Origin: Providencia rettgeri
GTDB taxonomy: Bacteria; Pseudomonadota; Gammaproteobacteria; Enterobacterales; Enterobacteriaceae
Length of the DNA stretch: 64,000 nt
Assembly: GCF_001874625.1 (NCBI RefSeq)
Contig: NZ_CP017671.1
Span: forward strand, 4,030,001 to 4,094,000
Reading direction: 5' to 3'
Part shown: one piece after another, positions 9,582 through 21,742 of the stretch
Layout: each line of letters begins with the position of its first letter
How positions within the stretch are numbered: the first letter of the stretch is position 1
Program-made: the position numbers and the translations under genes
Notes under the pieces: generated by a model
Seen by the model: the letters and a program-made list of their open reading frames with translations, nothing else
What the model was told of the DNA's origin: nothing
Databases searched by the model: none

Positions 9582-10433
9582 TTACTCTTTGGTTTCTTTT
9601 TTAATTAATGATGTCAGTTGCGGCCTAAAGCGGTTATGTTTTACCACTCTGATTTGCTCACGCATGACACCTAAGCTGTCCGTTTTTATATTCAAGACGG
9701 TAGATGCGACCGCATCCACATTCTTTTTGATAACTTTACCCCAACCATCGACTGCGAGGCTATGCCCCCATGTGCGACGTGTACCATGAACCCCAACTTG
9801 GGCTGGCGCTAGAATGTAGCACTGGTTTTCAATCGCACGAGCACGTAACAGAGGTTCCCAATGTGCCTGACCGGTATAACGAGTAAATGCCGCTGGAACT
9901 GAAATAATTTCAGCGCCTTGCTCACGTAACGCTTGGAACAAACCAGGGAAACGCAAATCATAACAAATCGTCATGCCAAGGCGACCCACCGGGGTATCAA
10001 CAACCGTAATATGTTCGCCACGTTGATAAATTACGGATTCGTTATAATTACCTTGCTCATCTTCAATGTTCACGTCAAACATATGAATTTTATCGTAGCG
10101 TGCTTTAATATTTCCTTCGGAATCAAATAATAAACTGCTGCTGGTAATACGCTCAGGGTCTTCACGGCTAATCAATGGCATAGACCCAACTAAAATCCAA
10201 ACATTATAACGCTTAGCCATTGCAATGACGGCATCTTGAAGCGGGCCTTTCCCCTGAACTTCAGCTTGTTTACGGTAAGCCGCGGCATCTGCAAATAATA
10301 ATGCATTCTCAGGTGTCAGTATTAACTTAACAGTGTCAGGTAACTGTTTGATTTGTTGCTCTATTTGTGCCAAATTGTGTTTAGTATTATTTCCGCTACA
10401 TAACTGCAAAAGTGCAACATTACCATTTTTCAT
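9582..10433 (-). CDS. Nitrilase-family amidase, probable deaminated-glutathione amidase type
   Basis: This is a carbon-nitrogen hydrolase of 283 residues with the catalytic triad Glu42 (LTPENALLF), Lys115 ([10 protein letters not shown]) and Cys157 ([11 protein letters not shown]). The KIHMFDVN context is that of the Nit1 group, which removes the amide from deaminated glutathione as metabolite repair; this assignment is by family resemblance. Its ATG overlaps the last base of the yhdP stop (TAATG), giving translational coupling. E. coli has yhdP followed directly by tldD, so nit is an extra gene here. Confidence 0.9.
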   Translation of the reverse strand: MKNGNVALLQLCSGNNTKHNLAQIEQQIKQLPDTVKLILTPENALLFADAAAYRKQAEVQGKGPLQDAVIAMAKRYNVWILVGSMPLISREDPERITSSSLLFDSEGNIKARYDKIHMFDVNIEDEQGNYNESVIYQRGEHITVVDTPVGRLGMTICYDLRFPGLFQALREQGAEIISVPAAFTRYTGQAHWEPLLRARAIENQCYILAPAQVGVHGTRRTWGHSLAVDGWGKVIKKNVDAVASTVLNIKTDSLGVMREQIRVVKHNRFRPQLTSLIKKETKE

Positions 10434-13400
10434 TACTCTTGAGTCTCCTTCAGTTGGCGTAATACTTCATCAATTTTTGGCTCGTCCAAGCTACCTGTCA
10501 CGCGATAACGAATAACAGAAACTTTACTCCATAATGGACCGAGCACTTTTGTCGCTGCGAAAACAGCAGCGCCTGCAAAAGGGTTTAACACAAATGCGGT
10601 TGCTACACCTACTGTAGCAGAAATTTCAGGAGTGATGACCGCTTCTAAGTTAATTTGCCGTTTAACGAGGTTGATTTCCCCACTCAGCGCAATATCTGCG
10701 ACCAACCCATCAACATAAGTATTTTTGGATGCCATCACACCATTATGAATAGTGGCATCACCTTTAATAGAGTCAAAATTAAAGTCATCACTGAACGTAT
10801 CGCGAAAATCGAGTTGTAACTTACGCAATAACGCATCAAAACTCACTAGACGTAGAATTTGCCCAGCTCGACCTCCACCCATTTGTGCTATTGCACCTTT
10901 ACCTAATTTCGCTGACAACTTACCATTTAAGGTAGCAATATCCGGTGACCATGGAAGGTTCGCCCAGTCTAAATCGAATTGTATGGTATAAGGTGATTCA
11001 ATAATAGGCACTAATATCCCGAAATAGGCTGCTGTTTCATCAAATGCGGCCCCCGTCAGAGAACCCGCGATTTCTGTTTTATTACCGTTCTGACTGTGCC
11101 AAATTGCATCTAATTTTAACTGTGTCGCACTATTATTTAATGTACCACCCGTTAAGCGTAGTGAGTGCCCCATAGGCTGAATATTGGCGCTGATTTCCCC
11201 CAATTTCTGCCCTGCAACCCAGCACTCTTTACAATTAAAGTGCAATTGTGGCCATTGGCTAAAATCAAACTGAGCAGGCCCCGCTAAGCTATCTTGATTA
11301 CCTGCAAGTGAACTTGGGTTGTAATACAAATAATCAATAGCGACCTGCCATGGTTGATTAGCAAAAATTTGTAGTGACCCTTTTAAATTTTCGCTATCAA
11401 TGTTGACTTGCTGCTCTGCACGCTGCAAATCATAGGTAAAATTGACATTTTTCCAATCTTGCCCGCCAAGGTTAATTGTTGGAATATGGATATCAAGTGA
11501 TTCAGGTAAACGGATACTCATATCCCCTTGGCCGCGATTAGATGACATTAATAGCCCTGCAAGGCTCTGCCAATTCTCATCGGTCATAGGCGGTAAATCC
11601 ACCGCAAAAACTGACTGTTTTGGTAGCTCTGGGAGCTTATTTTGCCATGGTGCAACATGCGCTTTTAATAACTTTAATGGCTCATCACCCAAACTCCACA
11701 GCGTGTTAAAACCAAGACGCTTGCCAATATCACCACCTACCGTCAATTGCTCTGTTGTTCCTTTAGCTTGTACATTTATTTCCCCAAGCTCAGCCAGTAA
11801 TTGGTTATTCAATGCAGGTAACTGGCTTTTGAGTTGTTTTAAGCCCGCGGTGACATCAATTTGTAAACCGACCTGTTGTTTCGCCGACTCGGGTATTGTG
11901 ATAGCAACATGGCTTTTCCAATCACTATTACCAGAAACCCGTTGTTTTATTTCCTCAGGTAGCATTGATAACTTATTCAGTGCCCAATTCCCCGCAATAT
12001 CAACGTTTACCTGATAATCTTTAGCCCCGTCTGATGTGTTAAAATCTACGGAAATAGGTTGACCAAACCACTGCCCCTGGAGTTTCTCACCTCGTAAGTC
12101 ACCATTATTAAAGACGAAACTTCCTGTGAGAGAAGAAATTGTGCTATCAATCGGCTGAATGAATAAATCATTTTTATTAAGGTTAACGCTTCCTGTTGCT
12201 ACGACATCTTTCCCGGCCACCAGTGGGATAGATAGCCCCAACTGGCCATTCACCGTACCACCTATTTGTAACTCTTCTAGAGTGTCACCAATTGAGTGCT
12301 TCATCGGCGTATGGGTAAAATATTGTTGGATTTGTTTTCCAGTTCCACTGATATCAGCATTGATATACAGCATTTCTTTCGTGTAATCAGGGATATTGGC
12401 ATCAAGGTTAGTTGCAGTCGCATCGGCGAGTTTGACGCTTGGCACATGCATGAATAACCCAGCACGCCTAAAGTCCAAGTCGATATCTAAATCCAATAAG
12501 GCTGGCCATTCATGATCGTACTCAAACGTTGCATCACGTAACGGGACATAAACTTGGAATTGACCATCATTATTATCATAAGGGAAATTTGCTGGGTCAC
12601 CTTTATACACTAAGGTTGCATTATCCACCTTTCCTGCAATAACCGCCTTTGTTAGGTAATCAGCAACATCTTGCCCCATCAGTTTTTGTGGAAAATAACG
12701 CCATGCGTCTCCCGCATCATCCAAACGTAAGCCAGCTAAAATAGCTAAATCTGCATAATTCCCTTTCTTCGCTTTGGCATAACGAAACTCCCCGTTTGCC
12801 CAAAGTGATTTGGCTTGTACATCTAAAGATGGGCTCCAGAGCTTAAACTCACTGTCATTATCCAACCAATAAAGCTGCCCATTAGCCGTTTTTATCTCAA
12901 AAGGAGCTTTAAATTCGTCACGATAATCCACCTGACTATCTTGTAAGCTAACTGAGGCTCCCCCACTTTGCATGCTACCCGCTAAGACACCCGAAAAATG
13001 ATTAATCGAAGGAAGCGCTTTCCATTTTTTCCAGCTAACATCCTGCCAATCCATACTAATTTGCATGTGTTCTGGCATATTCTGTGTGAGATCAAGGGCA
13101 AACTCACTGACGACACCCGTTGGTTGGCGATGCTGCCAATCCTGTACCATCTCGGGCGTTAGAAATGAAAAAGTGGGTAATATTTCACTTAAGCGTTCTA
13201 ATTCAATATTTTTTGCTCGTATACGCCAGTGGTCGTTATCCTGATATTTTTTTGAAGCGGGTAAATACAAAACAGAAACATTACCTTTCGGCCAAATATA
13301 TTCATTGGTTTTCAACGTATCAAGTTCAGGGATATTAAATAGCCAGCCATTCCCCTGCCTTTTCATGCGTAGCAATAAATCATTCACTTGCAGGTTTTGC

Positions 13401-14224
13401 GATAAACTGCCGGTTCCCCAGTTAGCTTCCCCTTGACGCAATTGAACTAGCCCACTTTCAATTTGCTGGTTTTTCAAGCTAATCCATGAAGAGAGGCTAA
13501 AGTTAGCATCTCGTAATGACGTGTTTTCTCGTAGCCAGCGACTAAGCCAAGGTTGCATATCAATATTATCGGCTTGCAGGTAAAAAATACCGTCACTTAA
13601 GACACCGTTTTTATCCGATACGTCTAATTTAACTTGCAAATAACCATGTTGTTTATTGATTGTTTCGAGGCTGACAAAACCTTGAGCCCTATGACGTTCA
13701 TTTTCATTTAGCCAAGAGAGTTCAGGTAAAATTAGGGTGGTTTTTTGCCCTGAGGGCGTGAGAAAAGTTAACTGACTTTCTTTTAAGATAAAGTGGTCGA
13801 ATTGACGTAAAAACAATTCTTCAATGCTGTCTAATGATTCCCCCTCAGAGGAACCTTCGAAATTAAAAGGGACTTTATAATCGACATTGAGCTGATAGAA
13901 GGTTAAATCACGAAAGCGCCAACGCAACGATAATATTGAACTCCAAATATCTAATTCGACGTCAATCACGCTCGCGGTTATATCTGTGGTTTCATTTTGT
14001 AATTCCACATTAGATAACATGAAGGTTGGGCCAAAATACTGCCAAGCCCCTTCAATTTTGCCAATTTGCACTGTGACATCATTATTTTTTTCAATGTAAG
14101 CAATGATATCTTGGCGGTAGCTATCAATATTCGGCAAGAGGAAACGCAAGCCTGTCAGCACTAGTGCGCACAGCAATAAGATAACCGCAGTGGTTACTAG
14201 TACTACACGTGGTAGTCGTTTCAC
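10433..14224 (-). CDS. yhdP: AsmA-like protein YhdP
   Basis: This very large protein (1263 residues) is anchored by one N-terminal membrane helix (about residues 7-30), with the rest periplasmic and rich in beta strands. YhdP, TamB and YdbH are bridge-like proteins that move phospholipid from inner to outer membrane. The C-terminal AsmA-like segment (IKGDATIHNGVMASKNTYVD, later EINLVKRQINLEAVITPEI) matches the family. It starts at a GTG: GGAGAA sits at the right distance and KRLPRV matches the family N-terminus. It lies 24 bases after rng in the same direction. Confidence 0.96.
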   Translation of the reverse strand: MKRLPRVVLVTTAVILLLCALVLTGLRFLLPNIDSYRQDIIAYIEKNNDVTVQIGKIEGAWQYFGPTFMLSNVELQNETTDITASVIDVELDIWSSILSLRWRFRDLTFYQLNVDYKVPFNFEGSSEGESLDSIEELFLRQFDHFILKESQLTFLTPSGQKTTLILPELSWLNENERHRAQGFVSLETINKQHGYLQVKLDVSDKNGVLSDGIFYLQADNIDMQPWLSRWLRENTSLRDANFSLSSWISLKNQQIESGLVQLRQGEANWGTGSLSQNLQVNDLLLRMKRQGNGWLFNIPELDTLKTNEYIWPKGNVSVLYLPASKKYQDNDHWRIRAKNIELERLSEILPTFSFLTPEMVQDWQHRQPTGVVSEFALDLTQNMPEHMQISMDWQDVSWKKWKALPSINHFSGVLAGSMQSGGASVSLQDSQVDYRDEFKAPFEIKTANGQLYWLDNDSEFKLWSPSLDVQAKSLWANGEFRYAKAKKGNYADLAILAGLRLDDAGDAWRYFPQKLMGQDVADYLTKAVIAGKVDNATLVYKGDPANFPYDNNDGQFQVYVPLRDATFEYDHEWPALLDLDIDLDFRRAGLFMHVPSVKLADATATNLDANIPDYTKEMLYINADISGTGKQIQQYFTHTPMKHSIGDTLEELQIGGTVNGQLGLSIPLVAGKDVVATGSVNLNKNDLFIQPIDSTISSLTGSFVFNNGDLRGEKLQGQWFGQPISVDFNTSDGAKDYQVNVDIAGNWALNKLSMLPEEIKQRVSGNSDWKSHVAITIPESAKQQVGLQIDVTAGLKQLKSQLPALNNQLLAELGEINVQAKGTTEQLTVGGDIGKRLGFNTLWSLGDEPLKLLKAHVAPWQNKLPELPKQSVFAVDLPPMTDENWQSLAGLLMSSNRGQGDMSIRLPESLDIHIPTINLGGQDWKNVNFTYDLQRAEQQVNIDSENLKGSLQIFANQPWQVAIDYLYYNPSSLAGNQDSLAGPAQFDFSQWPQLHFNCKECWVAGQKLGEISANIQPMGHSLRLTGGTLNNSATQLKLDAIWHSQNGNKTEIAGSLTGAAFDETAAYFGILVPIIESPYTIQFDLDWANLPWSPDIATLNGKLSAKLGKGAIAQMGGGRAGQILRLVSFDALLRKLQLDFRDTFSDDFNFDSIKGDATIHNGVMASKNTYVDGLVADIALSGEINLVKRQINLEAVITPEISATVGVATAFVLNPFAGAAVFAATKVLGPLWSKVSVIRYRVTGSLDEPKIDEVLRQLKETQE

Positions 14225-14248
14225 TCATTTCTCCTTCAAACAATAATG

Positions 14249-15718
14249 CTACATCATGACAACATCAAAACGTTCCTGACTGTATAGTGGTTCAATCTGG
14301 ACTTTAACCTGCTTACCAACAAAAATTTCAACTTCGGCAAGTGCGTGAGATTCGTCCCCTTTAAGTACATCCACAACCGCTTGAGATGCATAAACAAGGA
14401 ACCTATCTGCATCAATAGTGCGATGAACTCGGACTATTTCCCGTAAAATTTCATAGCACACAGTTTCTACTGACTTAACTGTACCTCGACCTTGGCAAGT
14501 TGGGCAATCATCACACAAAACATGTTCAAGGCTCTCTCTTGTCCGTTTACGCGTCATTTCGACTAAACCAAGCTGAGAAAAGCCATTAATGGTCGTTTTA
14601 ACTTTATCTTTAACCAGTGCTTGTTCTAATGATGCTAACACACGGCGGCGATGTTCTGGATCAACCATATCGATAAAATCGATAATAATTATACCACCAA
14701 GGTTTCGTAAACGAAGTTGCCTTGCTATTGCTTGAGTAGCTTCAATATTAGTATTGAAAATGGTTTCTTCTAGGTTACGATGCCCAACAAACGCCCCAGT
14801 ATTAATATCAATGGTCGTCATCGCTTCAGTTTGATCGATAATTAAATAACCACCTGATTTTAACTCGACCTTTCTATCCATCGCGCGTTGGATTTCATTT
14901 TCGACATCAAACAAATCAAAAATGGGTTGATTTCCCTGATAGAGTTCCAATTTTGCCGTCATTTCAGGTACGTATTCTGCAATAAACTCTTGTAATTGAG
15001 TATAAGTCAAACGGGAATCAACGCGAATACGATCAAGATGAGCACCTGCAAAATCACGAATAATACGAAAAGCGAGAGCCAGTTCACCGTAGATTTTAGT
15101 CCGAGTAACATTACGTTTTTTACGCTCAATCACTTTAGCCCAAAGCCGTTTTAGGAAGGCGGCATCTTGTTTAACTTCTTCCTCGCCCACCCCTTCCGCT
15201 GCGGTACGGATAATAAAACCGCCATTTTCATCACAATATTGAGAAACGCACTGTTTTAGCCGTTCTCTTTCTTCTTCACTTTCAATGCGTTGTGAAACAC
15301 CAACATGGGATGCCCCAGGCATAAAAACCAAATAGCGCGATGGCAATGTAATATCTGTCGTCAAACGAGCCCCCTTGGTTCCTAGAGGGTCCTTAACAAC
15401 TTGGACAATCAAGTCCTGCCCTTGTTTTACTAATTCAGCAATGTCTCTGACATGAAAGTTTTTTTGCTCATCGCCAGCAATACATTCAGTGTGCGGCATA
15501 ATATCAGAGGCATGCAAAAAGGCAGCTTTATCTAGACCAATATCAACAAAGGCCGCCTGCATACCGGGTAACACGCGGCTCACACGGCCTTTGTAAATAT
15601 TCCCTACTAGCCCTCTTTTGGCTTCCCGTTCAACATGTATTTCTTGTAAGATCCCACCATCAATATAAGCAACACGCGTTTCAGATGGTGTAATATTTAC
15701 TAATAGTTCCGCAGTCAT
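14249..15718 (-). CDS. rng: Ribonuclease G
   Basis: This endonuclease of the RNase E/G family processes the 5' end of 16S rRNA and degrades some mRNAs. The 489-residue length matches E. coli. The S1 domain is at about residues 35-120 ([23 protein letters not shown]), the catalytic metal site is in the MTTIDINTG and IIIDFIDM segments, and a zinc-link CDDCPTC is near residue 400. The start overlaps the maf stop by four bases (ATGA), as in related genomes. Confidence 0.97.
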   Translation of the reverse strand: MTAELLVNITPSETRVAYIDGGILQEIHVEREAKRGLVGNIYKGRVSRVLPGMQAAFVDIGLDKAAFLHASDIMPHTECIAGDEQKNFHVRDIAELVKQGQDLIVQVVKDPLGTKGARLTTDITLPSRYLVFMPGASHVGVSQRIESEEERERLKQCVSQYCDENGGFIIRTAAEGVGEEEVKQDAAFLKRLWAKVIERKKRNVTRTKIYGELALAFRIIRDFAGAHLDRIRVDSRLTYTQLQEFIAEYVPEMTAKLELYQGNQPIFDLFDVENEIQRAMDRKVELKSGGYLIIDQTEAMTTIDINTGAFVGHRNLEETIFNTNIEATQAIARQLRLRNLGGIIIIDFIDMVDPEHRRRVLASLEQALVKDKVKTTINGFSQLGLVEMTRKRTRESLEHVLCDDCPTCQGRGTVKSVETVCYEILREIVRVHRTIDADRFLVYASQAVVDVLKGDESHALAEVEIFVGKQVKVQIEPLYSQERFDVVMM

Positions 15719-16302
15719 GACTTCCCCTTACCATCACCTAACGCTAAAAATCGCTGAATGAGTTCATCTGTTTCAACCAGTGGTAAACCAACAACTCCAT
15801 GGTAACTACCGTTAATTTTCCGTATAAAACGCCCACCAATTCCTTGTATTGCATATGCTCCCGCCTTATCCATAGGCTCGCCTGACTGTATATAATCCCG
15901 TATTTCAAGTAAAGATAACTCGCGAAAGGTCACATCTGTCACAATCAGTGACTGTATAGTCTGTTGGCGGTTAGATAATGCGATACCCGTCATTACTTGG
16001 TGTGTTTTCCCCGATAGCGCGCTTAGCATGGCTTCCGCATGTTTGTTATCTTGAGGTTTTTCCAATATTTCCCCATCAAGCACCACAATCGTATCTGCAC
16101 CTAATACCGGACAATCTTCAGGGGCAATTGCAACACCAGCCAATGATTTATCGCGCGCAAGGCGTTGGACATAATCTTGAGGGGACTCACCCTGCTGCCA
16201 CTGTTCTTCTACCTCTGGGCGTAAAATCTCAAAGGTATAGTTAAGTTGCTGAACTAGTTCACGCCTACGGGGTGAGCCAGATGCAAGATAAATTAAATTC
16301 AT
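15715..16302 (-). CDS. maf: Maf-family nucleotide pyrophosphatase YhdE
   Basis: Hydrolyses dTTP and UTP, and modified forms, to the monophosphates (house-cleaning). The 195 residues carry the family signature [10 protein letters not shown] at the N-terminus and [11 protein letters not shown] around residue 70. It lies between mreD and rng with an ATGA overlap to rng, the order of E. coli. No anomaly. Confidence 0.95.
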   Translation of the reverse strand: MNLIYLASGSPRRRELVQQLNYTFEILRPEVEEQWQQGESPQDYVQRLARDKSLAGVAIAPEDCPVLGADTIVVLDGEILEKPQDNKHAEAMLSALSGKTHQVMTGIALSNRQQTIQSLIVTDVTFRELSLLEIRDYIQSGEPMDKAGAYAIQGIGGRFIRKINGSYHGVVGLPLVETDELIQRFLALGDGKGKS

Positions 16303-16338
16303 AAACTGTATTCCCTGTCAGAACGGATACCTAAAGCC

Positions 16339-16827
16339 TTAACACACTGAAAATTGTCGGCGAATTTTTCGTAGAAGCAAAAATAGCCATGGCCACAGAA
16401 TACCATTCACTAGGCTATTCCAGAATACTTGTGGGTGAAATAATACTTGTGAAGACAGAAACTCAGCCCAAAAAACAGCTAAATCCTGAATGACTGTCAG
16501 TAACATAATCACTAAAGCTTGCTGCCACAGAGCCATATTACGCAATAACTGGTGCTTATAAGCAACAAGATAGCAAATTATACTAAAAGAAAGGGCATGA
16601 ACCCCCAGAGCAGAACCTTGAATGGAATCAACGATAATTCCCAAAATAAAACTTGTGCCTACGCTAACACGATGCGGCAATGCCATGACCCAATAAGTGA
16701 GGATCAATAATAACCATGTAGGGCGGTAAAAACTTAGTTGTTCAGGCCAAGGCATGACTTGCAAAATTAAGGCAATAAAAAAAGATAACCAAATGATGGC
16801 TCGCCCGTTACCACGATACTCATCCAT
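16339..16827 (-). CDS. mreD: Rod shape-determining protein MreD
   Basis: The 162-residue inner-membrane protein has about five to six hydrophobic helices (the first [18 protein letters not shown], the last near the C-terminus). It is the membrane scaffold of the elongasome with MreC, RodZ, RodA and PBP2. It sits 37 bases after mreC in the standard mreBCD order. Confidence 0.95.
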   Translation of the reverse strand: MDEYRGNGRAIIWLSFFIALILQVMPWPEQLSFYRPTWLLLILTYWVMALPHRVSVGTSFILGIIVDSIQGSALGVHALSFSIICYLVAYKHQLLRNMALWQQALVIMLLTVIQDLAVFWAEFLSSQVLFHPQVFWNSLVNGILWPWLFLLLRKIRRQFSVC

Positions 16828-16864
16828 TCTATTTTCCCCTCCTCACCATACTCAATTCCCCTCT

Positions 16865-17833
16865 CTATGGTTCTGATACTGGAGACATTGACGGCGGCAG
16901 TGGAGGCCCCTGAATTTCACTTGGATTAGGTAATACTTGAGGCAGTACTTTCATTAAGCGTTCATTAGCCGCACGATATACCTCTGACGGCTTTAACGGA
17001 GTTTTAGGGTCGTTATCATTTCCCCATAAAAGGAGCAGATAACGTAAACGTTGTAGTTCTGCACTCGGCTTGGCACTAATAATCGTATAAGCGCGTTGTG
17101 TATCGTGTTTAACCGCAGAAACAACGGCAACTGGGTAACCTTCAGGGAAACGCCCCCCTAACCCAGAAGTCACTAATACATCCCCTATGCGAATATCGGT
17201 ATTTTCAGGTAATGGCTCTAATTGTATGTCATCCGTACAACCAGACCCAGCAGCAATAACACGCACATCATTTCGTAGTACTTGTACGGGCAATGCATGA
17301 GTTGTATCACAAATGAGTAAAACACGACTATTGAAGTTACTGACGCCGACAACTTGGCCTACAACACCTTTATCACTAATAACAGGCTGCCCTTCGTAAA
17401 CCCCTTCGTTACTGCCTTTATCTATCACAACTTGGTCGCGATATGGTGTATTCGCCCCTGAGATAACTTGCGTTACCATCATGTGTTCATCTTGACGAAG
17501 TGGCGAACCTAGCAACTCTCTTAAACGTGCATTTTCTTGTTTAAGTTGCTCTAGTAAAAGATTATCCGCTTTTTTCAGCAACAATTCTTGACGTAATGCC
17601 CTGTTTTCAAACTGTAATTGTTCGCGAGAGGTGAAACTTTCAGAGATGTTATCCAAAAATTGACGTGGCCCATTTGCTAAAAAATAGAATGGGCTAACCG
17701 CCGTGTCTAAGTAGGTACGGATTTTATTGAAAGGCTCAAATCGATGGTCAATCACCACCAGCACAAGTGCAATGATTACCGCAAAAATAATGCGTAACTG
17801 TAGGGATGGACCTCGCCTAAAAATTGGCTTCAT
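16865..17833 (-). CDS. mreC: Rod shape-determining protein MreC
   Basis: The 322-residue periplasmic elongasome protein has a single N-terminal membrane helix (residues 13-29), then a coiled coil (about 65-110, LLLKKADNLLLEQLKQEN) and two beta domains that bind PBP2. The C-terminal tail is proline-rich (GPPLPPSMSPVSEP). It is somewhat shorter than E. coli MreC (367). An 81-base gap with a hairpin separates it from mreB. Confidence 0.95.
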   Translation of the reverse strand: MKPIFRRGPSLQLRIIFAVIIALVLVVIDHRFEPFNKIRTYLDTAVSPFYFLANGPRQFLDNISESFTSREQLQFENRALRQELLLKKADNLLLEQLKQENARLRELLGSPLRQDEHMMVTQVISGANTPYRDQVVIDKGSNEGVYEGQPVISDKGVVGQVVGVSNFNSRVLLICDTTHALPVQVLRNDVRVIAAGSGCTDDIQLEPLPENTDIRIGDVLVTSGLGGRFPEGYPVAVVSAVKHDTQRAYTIISAKPSAELQRLRYLLLLWGNDNDPKTPLKPSEVYRAANERLMKVLPQVLPNPSEIQGPPLPPSMSPVSEP

Positions 17834-17876
17834 GTGTGGCTAAGTTTCGCTAATGTCAGAGGATCAAAAATAGTCA

Positions 17877-17902
17877 AAGCAGCTAGGGTTTACTAGCTGC
17901 TT
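17877..17902 (-). terminator. Hairpin between mreB and mreC, possible partial terminator
   Basis: The 10-bp arms AAGCAGCTAG and CTAGCTGCTT have a 6-base loop and sit 12 bases after the mreB stop. On the minus strand TTTGACTATTTTTG follows, a broken T run. It could cut down read-through so that MreB is made in excess over MreC and MreD. Confidence 0.55.
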
Positions 17903-17914
17903 ATAGCTGGCCAT

Positions 17915-19562
<1,648 letters not shown>

Positions 19563-20543
19563 ATGAAAGCTCTCGTCCTAAATCAAGCAGATGAAAAAAT
19601 TGTCGCAAATATTCAATCTCTGACAACAGAAATGCTGCCAGCCGGAGACATTATAGTCGATATTCACTGGTCAACGTTAAATTATAAAGATGCTTTGGCC
19701 ATTTGTGGGAAAGCAGGCGTAGTGCGCCAGTATCCGATGGTCCCTGGTATTGATTTTTCAGGGGTAGTCCACCACAGTGAAGACCCAAGGTTTCAAGTTG
19801 GTCAGCATGTGTTATTAACAGGGTGGGGAGTCGGTGAAACTCATTGGGGCGGGTTAGCCTCCCAAGCGAGAGTTCCTGCGAAGTATTTAACCCCATTACC
19901 TGAAAATTTATCCTTGAAGCAAGCCATGGTCATTGGTACGGCAGGCTTCACTGCCATGCTATGTGTTAATGCGTTAGAAGAAGCAGGCATCACTCCAGAT
20001 AAAGGCGAAGTGATTGTTAGTGGGGCAAGTGGTGGCGTAGGGAGCACTGCCGTGCAATTACTCTCCCTTTTAGGCTATGACGTTGTCGCAATTTCAGGGC
20101 GCGAAGAGAATAACGCTTACTTGCAAAGCTTAGGGGCTAAAAGGGTATTACCTCGCAGCGATTTCACCCACGCGGCCAAACCATTAGATAAACAACTGTG
20201 GGCTGGCGCCATTGATACTGTAGGCGGGGAATTGCTAGCCAATCTTCTTGCTCAAACCAATTACAACGGGGCAGTAGCAGCTTGTGGTTTAGCCGGTGGG
20301 TTTAACTTACCAACCAGTGTGATGCCTTTTATCTTACGTAATGTGCGTTTACAAGGCGTTGATTCTGTTTACTACCCAGCGGCAAACCGCCCTAAAGTGT
20401 GGGAACGGCTTTCTCAAATACTACCAGCCTCATTCTATGAACACGTCAGTTCAGAGATTAAACTGGAAGATTCTGCTGAATTTGCACAAAAACTCTTAAA
20501 AAATGAAGTAACAGGGCGTACCCTTGTCAATCTACGCACCTAA
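19563..20543 (+). CDS. acuI: Acrylyl-CoA reductase AcuI (YhdH)
   Basis: NADPH-dependent medium-chain reductase of 326 residues that turns toxic acryloyl-CoA into propionyl-CoA. It belongs to the zinc-free quinone reductase branch; the Rossmann motif VSGASGGVGSTAVQLLSLLG is near residue 150, and YKDALAICGKAG matches the family. The Shine-Dalgarno TAGGAGTG precedes the ATG. It has its own promoter region and is separated from aroQ by 233 bases. Confidence 0.94.
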   Translation: MKALVLNQADEKIVANIQSLTTEMLPAGDIIVDIHWSTLNYKDALAICGKAGVVRQYPMVPGIDFSGVVHHSEDPRFQVGQHVLLTGWGVGETHWGGLASQARVPAKYLTPLPENLSLKQAMVIGTAGFTAMLCVNALEEAGITPDKGEVIVSGASGGVGSTAVQLLSLLGYDVVAISGREENNAYLQSLGAKRVLPRSDFTHAAKPLDKQLWAGAIDTVGGELLANLLAQTNYNGAVAACGLAGGFNLPTSVMPFILRNVRLQGVDSVYYPAANRPKVWERLSQILPASFYEHVSSEIKLEDSAEFAQKLLKNEVTGRTLVNLRT

Positions 20544-20776
20544 TCACAAATTTGCTGCGGTATTCTCCAAAAATAAGGATTACCGCACAATTCACAAAAT
20601 AAATTCGGGTAATTTCTCTGATAAGACCAGTATTTTGCTGCTAAATGCCACGAAATAATTATAATGGCTCCCCTTGTCAGCCAAAAAAACATTTATTTTT
20701 ATGATAAATGATGACAAACCCTCAACATCGGGTTATGTTGTCGGGCTATTGATATATCGTCGGAGTTAGCAGCATA

Positions 20777-21241
20777 ATGACAGAAGATATTCACATTTTG
20801 CTCCTGAATGGGCCAAACCTGAACCTGCTAGGAACGCGTGAGCCAGGTACCTATGGCAGCAAAACCCTATCAGACATTGTTTCCAAACTGACGCAGGAAG
20901 CCAATGAGTTAGGGGTAAAATTGAGCCATTTTCAGTCAAATGCAGAACATGAGTTAATCGATAAAATTCATGCTTCCCGCAATGATGTTGATTTTATTCT
21001 AATCAACCCGGCTGCATTCACACATACCAGTGTAGCTCTGCGTGATGCGTTACTGGCAGTTTGTCTTCCATTTATCGAGATCCATATCTCGAATGTGCAT
21101 GCCAGAGAACCATTTCGCCAACATTCTTATTTATCCGACCAAGCTGTCGGTGTAATTTGTGGTCTAGGCGCGGATGGCTACAGTTTTGCTTTGCAGGCTG
21201 CAGTTAACCGTGTGCGTCTAATTAATTCAATCCAAATATAA
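20777..21241 (+). CDS. aroQ: Type II 3-dehydroquinate dehydratase
   Basis: Third step of the shikimate pathway: 3-dehydroquinate to 3-dehydroshikimate. The protein has 154 residues with the type II signature [19 protein letters not shown] (active-site Tyr in the flexible loop) and [20 protein letters not shown], with the catalytic His near residue 105. It lies upstream of accB, as in many gamma-proteobacteria. The region 20556-20587 upstream has short arms TGCGGTA and TACCGCA without a T run. Confidence 0.97.
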   Translation: MTEDIHILLLNGPNLNLLGTREPGTYGSKTLSDIVSKLTQEANELGVKLSHFQSNAEHELIDKIHASRNDVDFILINPAAFTHTSVALRDALLAVCLPFIEIHISNVHAREPFRQHSYLSDQAVGVICGLGADGYSFALQAAVNRVRLINSIQI

Positions 21242-21259
21242 GAGTACGGAATCATATCC

Positions 21260-21730
21260 ATGGATATTCGTAAAATTAAAAAGCTGATCGAGCTGGTCGA
21301 AGAGTCTGGCATTTCTGAACTGGAAATTTCTGAAGGTGAAGAGTCAGTACGTATCAGCCGCATTTCTGCCGCTTCTCAGGCTATGGCAGCACCGCAACAA
21401 TATTACTCAGCACCTGTCGCACAACAGCCTGCATTAGCAAATGCTGTTGCTCCATCAGAAGCAATGGCTGCACCAGCGGCTCCAGCTGCAGTTGCAGGTC
21501 ACCAAGTCCGTTCACCAATGGTAGGGACTTTCTACCGTGCACCAAGCCCAGAAGCACAACCGTTTGTTGAAGTTGGCCAAACTGTCAGCGTTGGTGATCC
21601 TCTTTGCATCGTTGAAGCGATGAAAATGATGAACCAAATAGAAGCAGATAAAGCAGGCGTAGTTAAAGCTATTCTGCTGCAAAACGGTGATGCAGTAGAA
21701 TTTGACGAGCCACTAGTTGTTATCGAATAA
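21260..21730 (+). CDS. accB: Biotin carboxyl carrier protein of acetyl-CoA carboxylase
   Basis: BCCP, 156 residues. The N-terminal dimerising part is followed by an Ala/Pro-rich linker (about residues 37-80) and the biotinyl domain, in which Lys122 of EAMKMMNQ is biotinylated by BirA. It carries CO2 from AccC to the AccAD transferase for fatty-acid synthesis. It is 12 bases from accC, in an operon. Confidence 0.98.
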   Translation: MDIRKIKKLIELVEESGISELEISEGEESVRISRISAASQAMAAPQQYYSAPVAQQPALANAVAPSEAMAAPAAPAAVAGHQVRSPMVGTFYRAPSPEAQPFVEVGQTVSVGDPLCIVEAMKMMNQIEADKAGVVKAILLQNGDAVEFDEPLVVIE

Positions 21731-21742
21731 CGAGGCGTCTCC

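Noticed and set aside
11442-12014. 190-codon open frame on the plus strand
   Set aside because: It is antisense to yhdP, has no Shine-Dalgarno or family features, and its composition mirrors the long real gene opposite.
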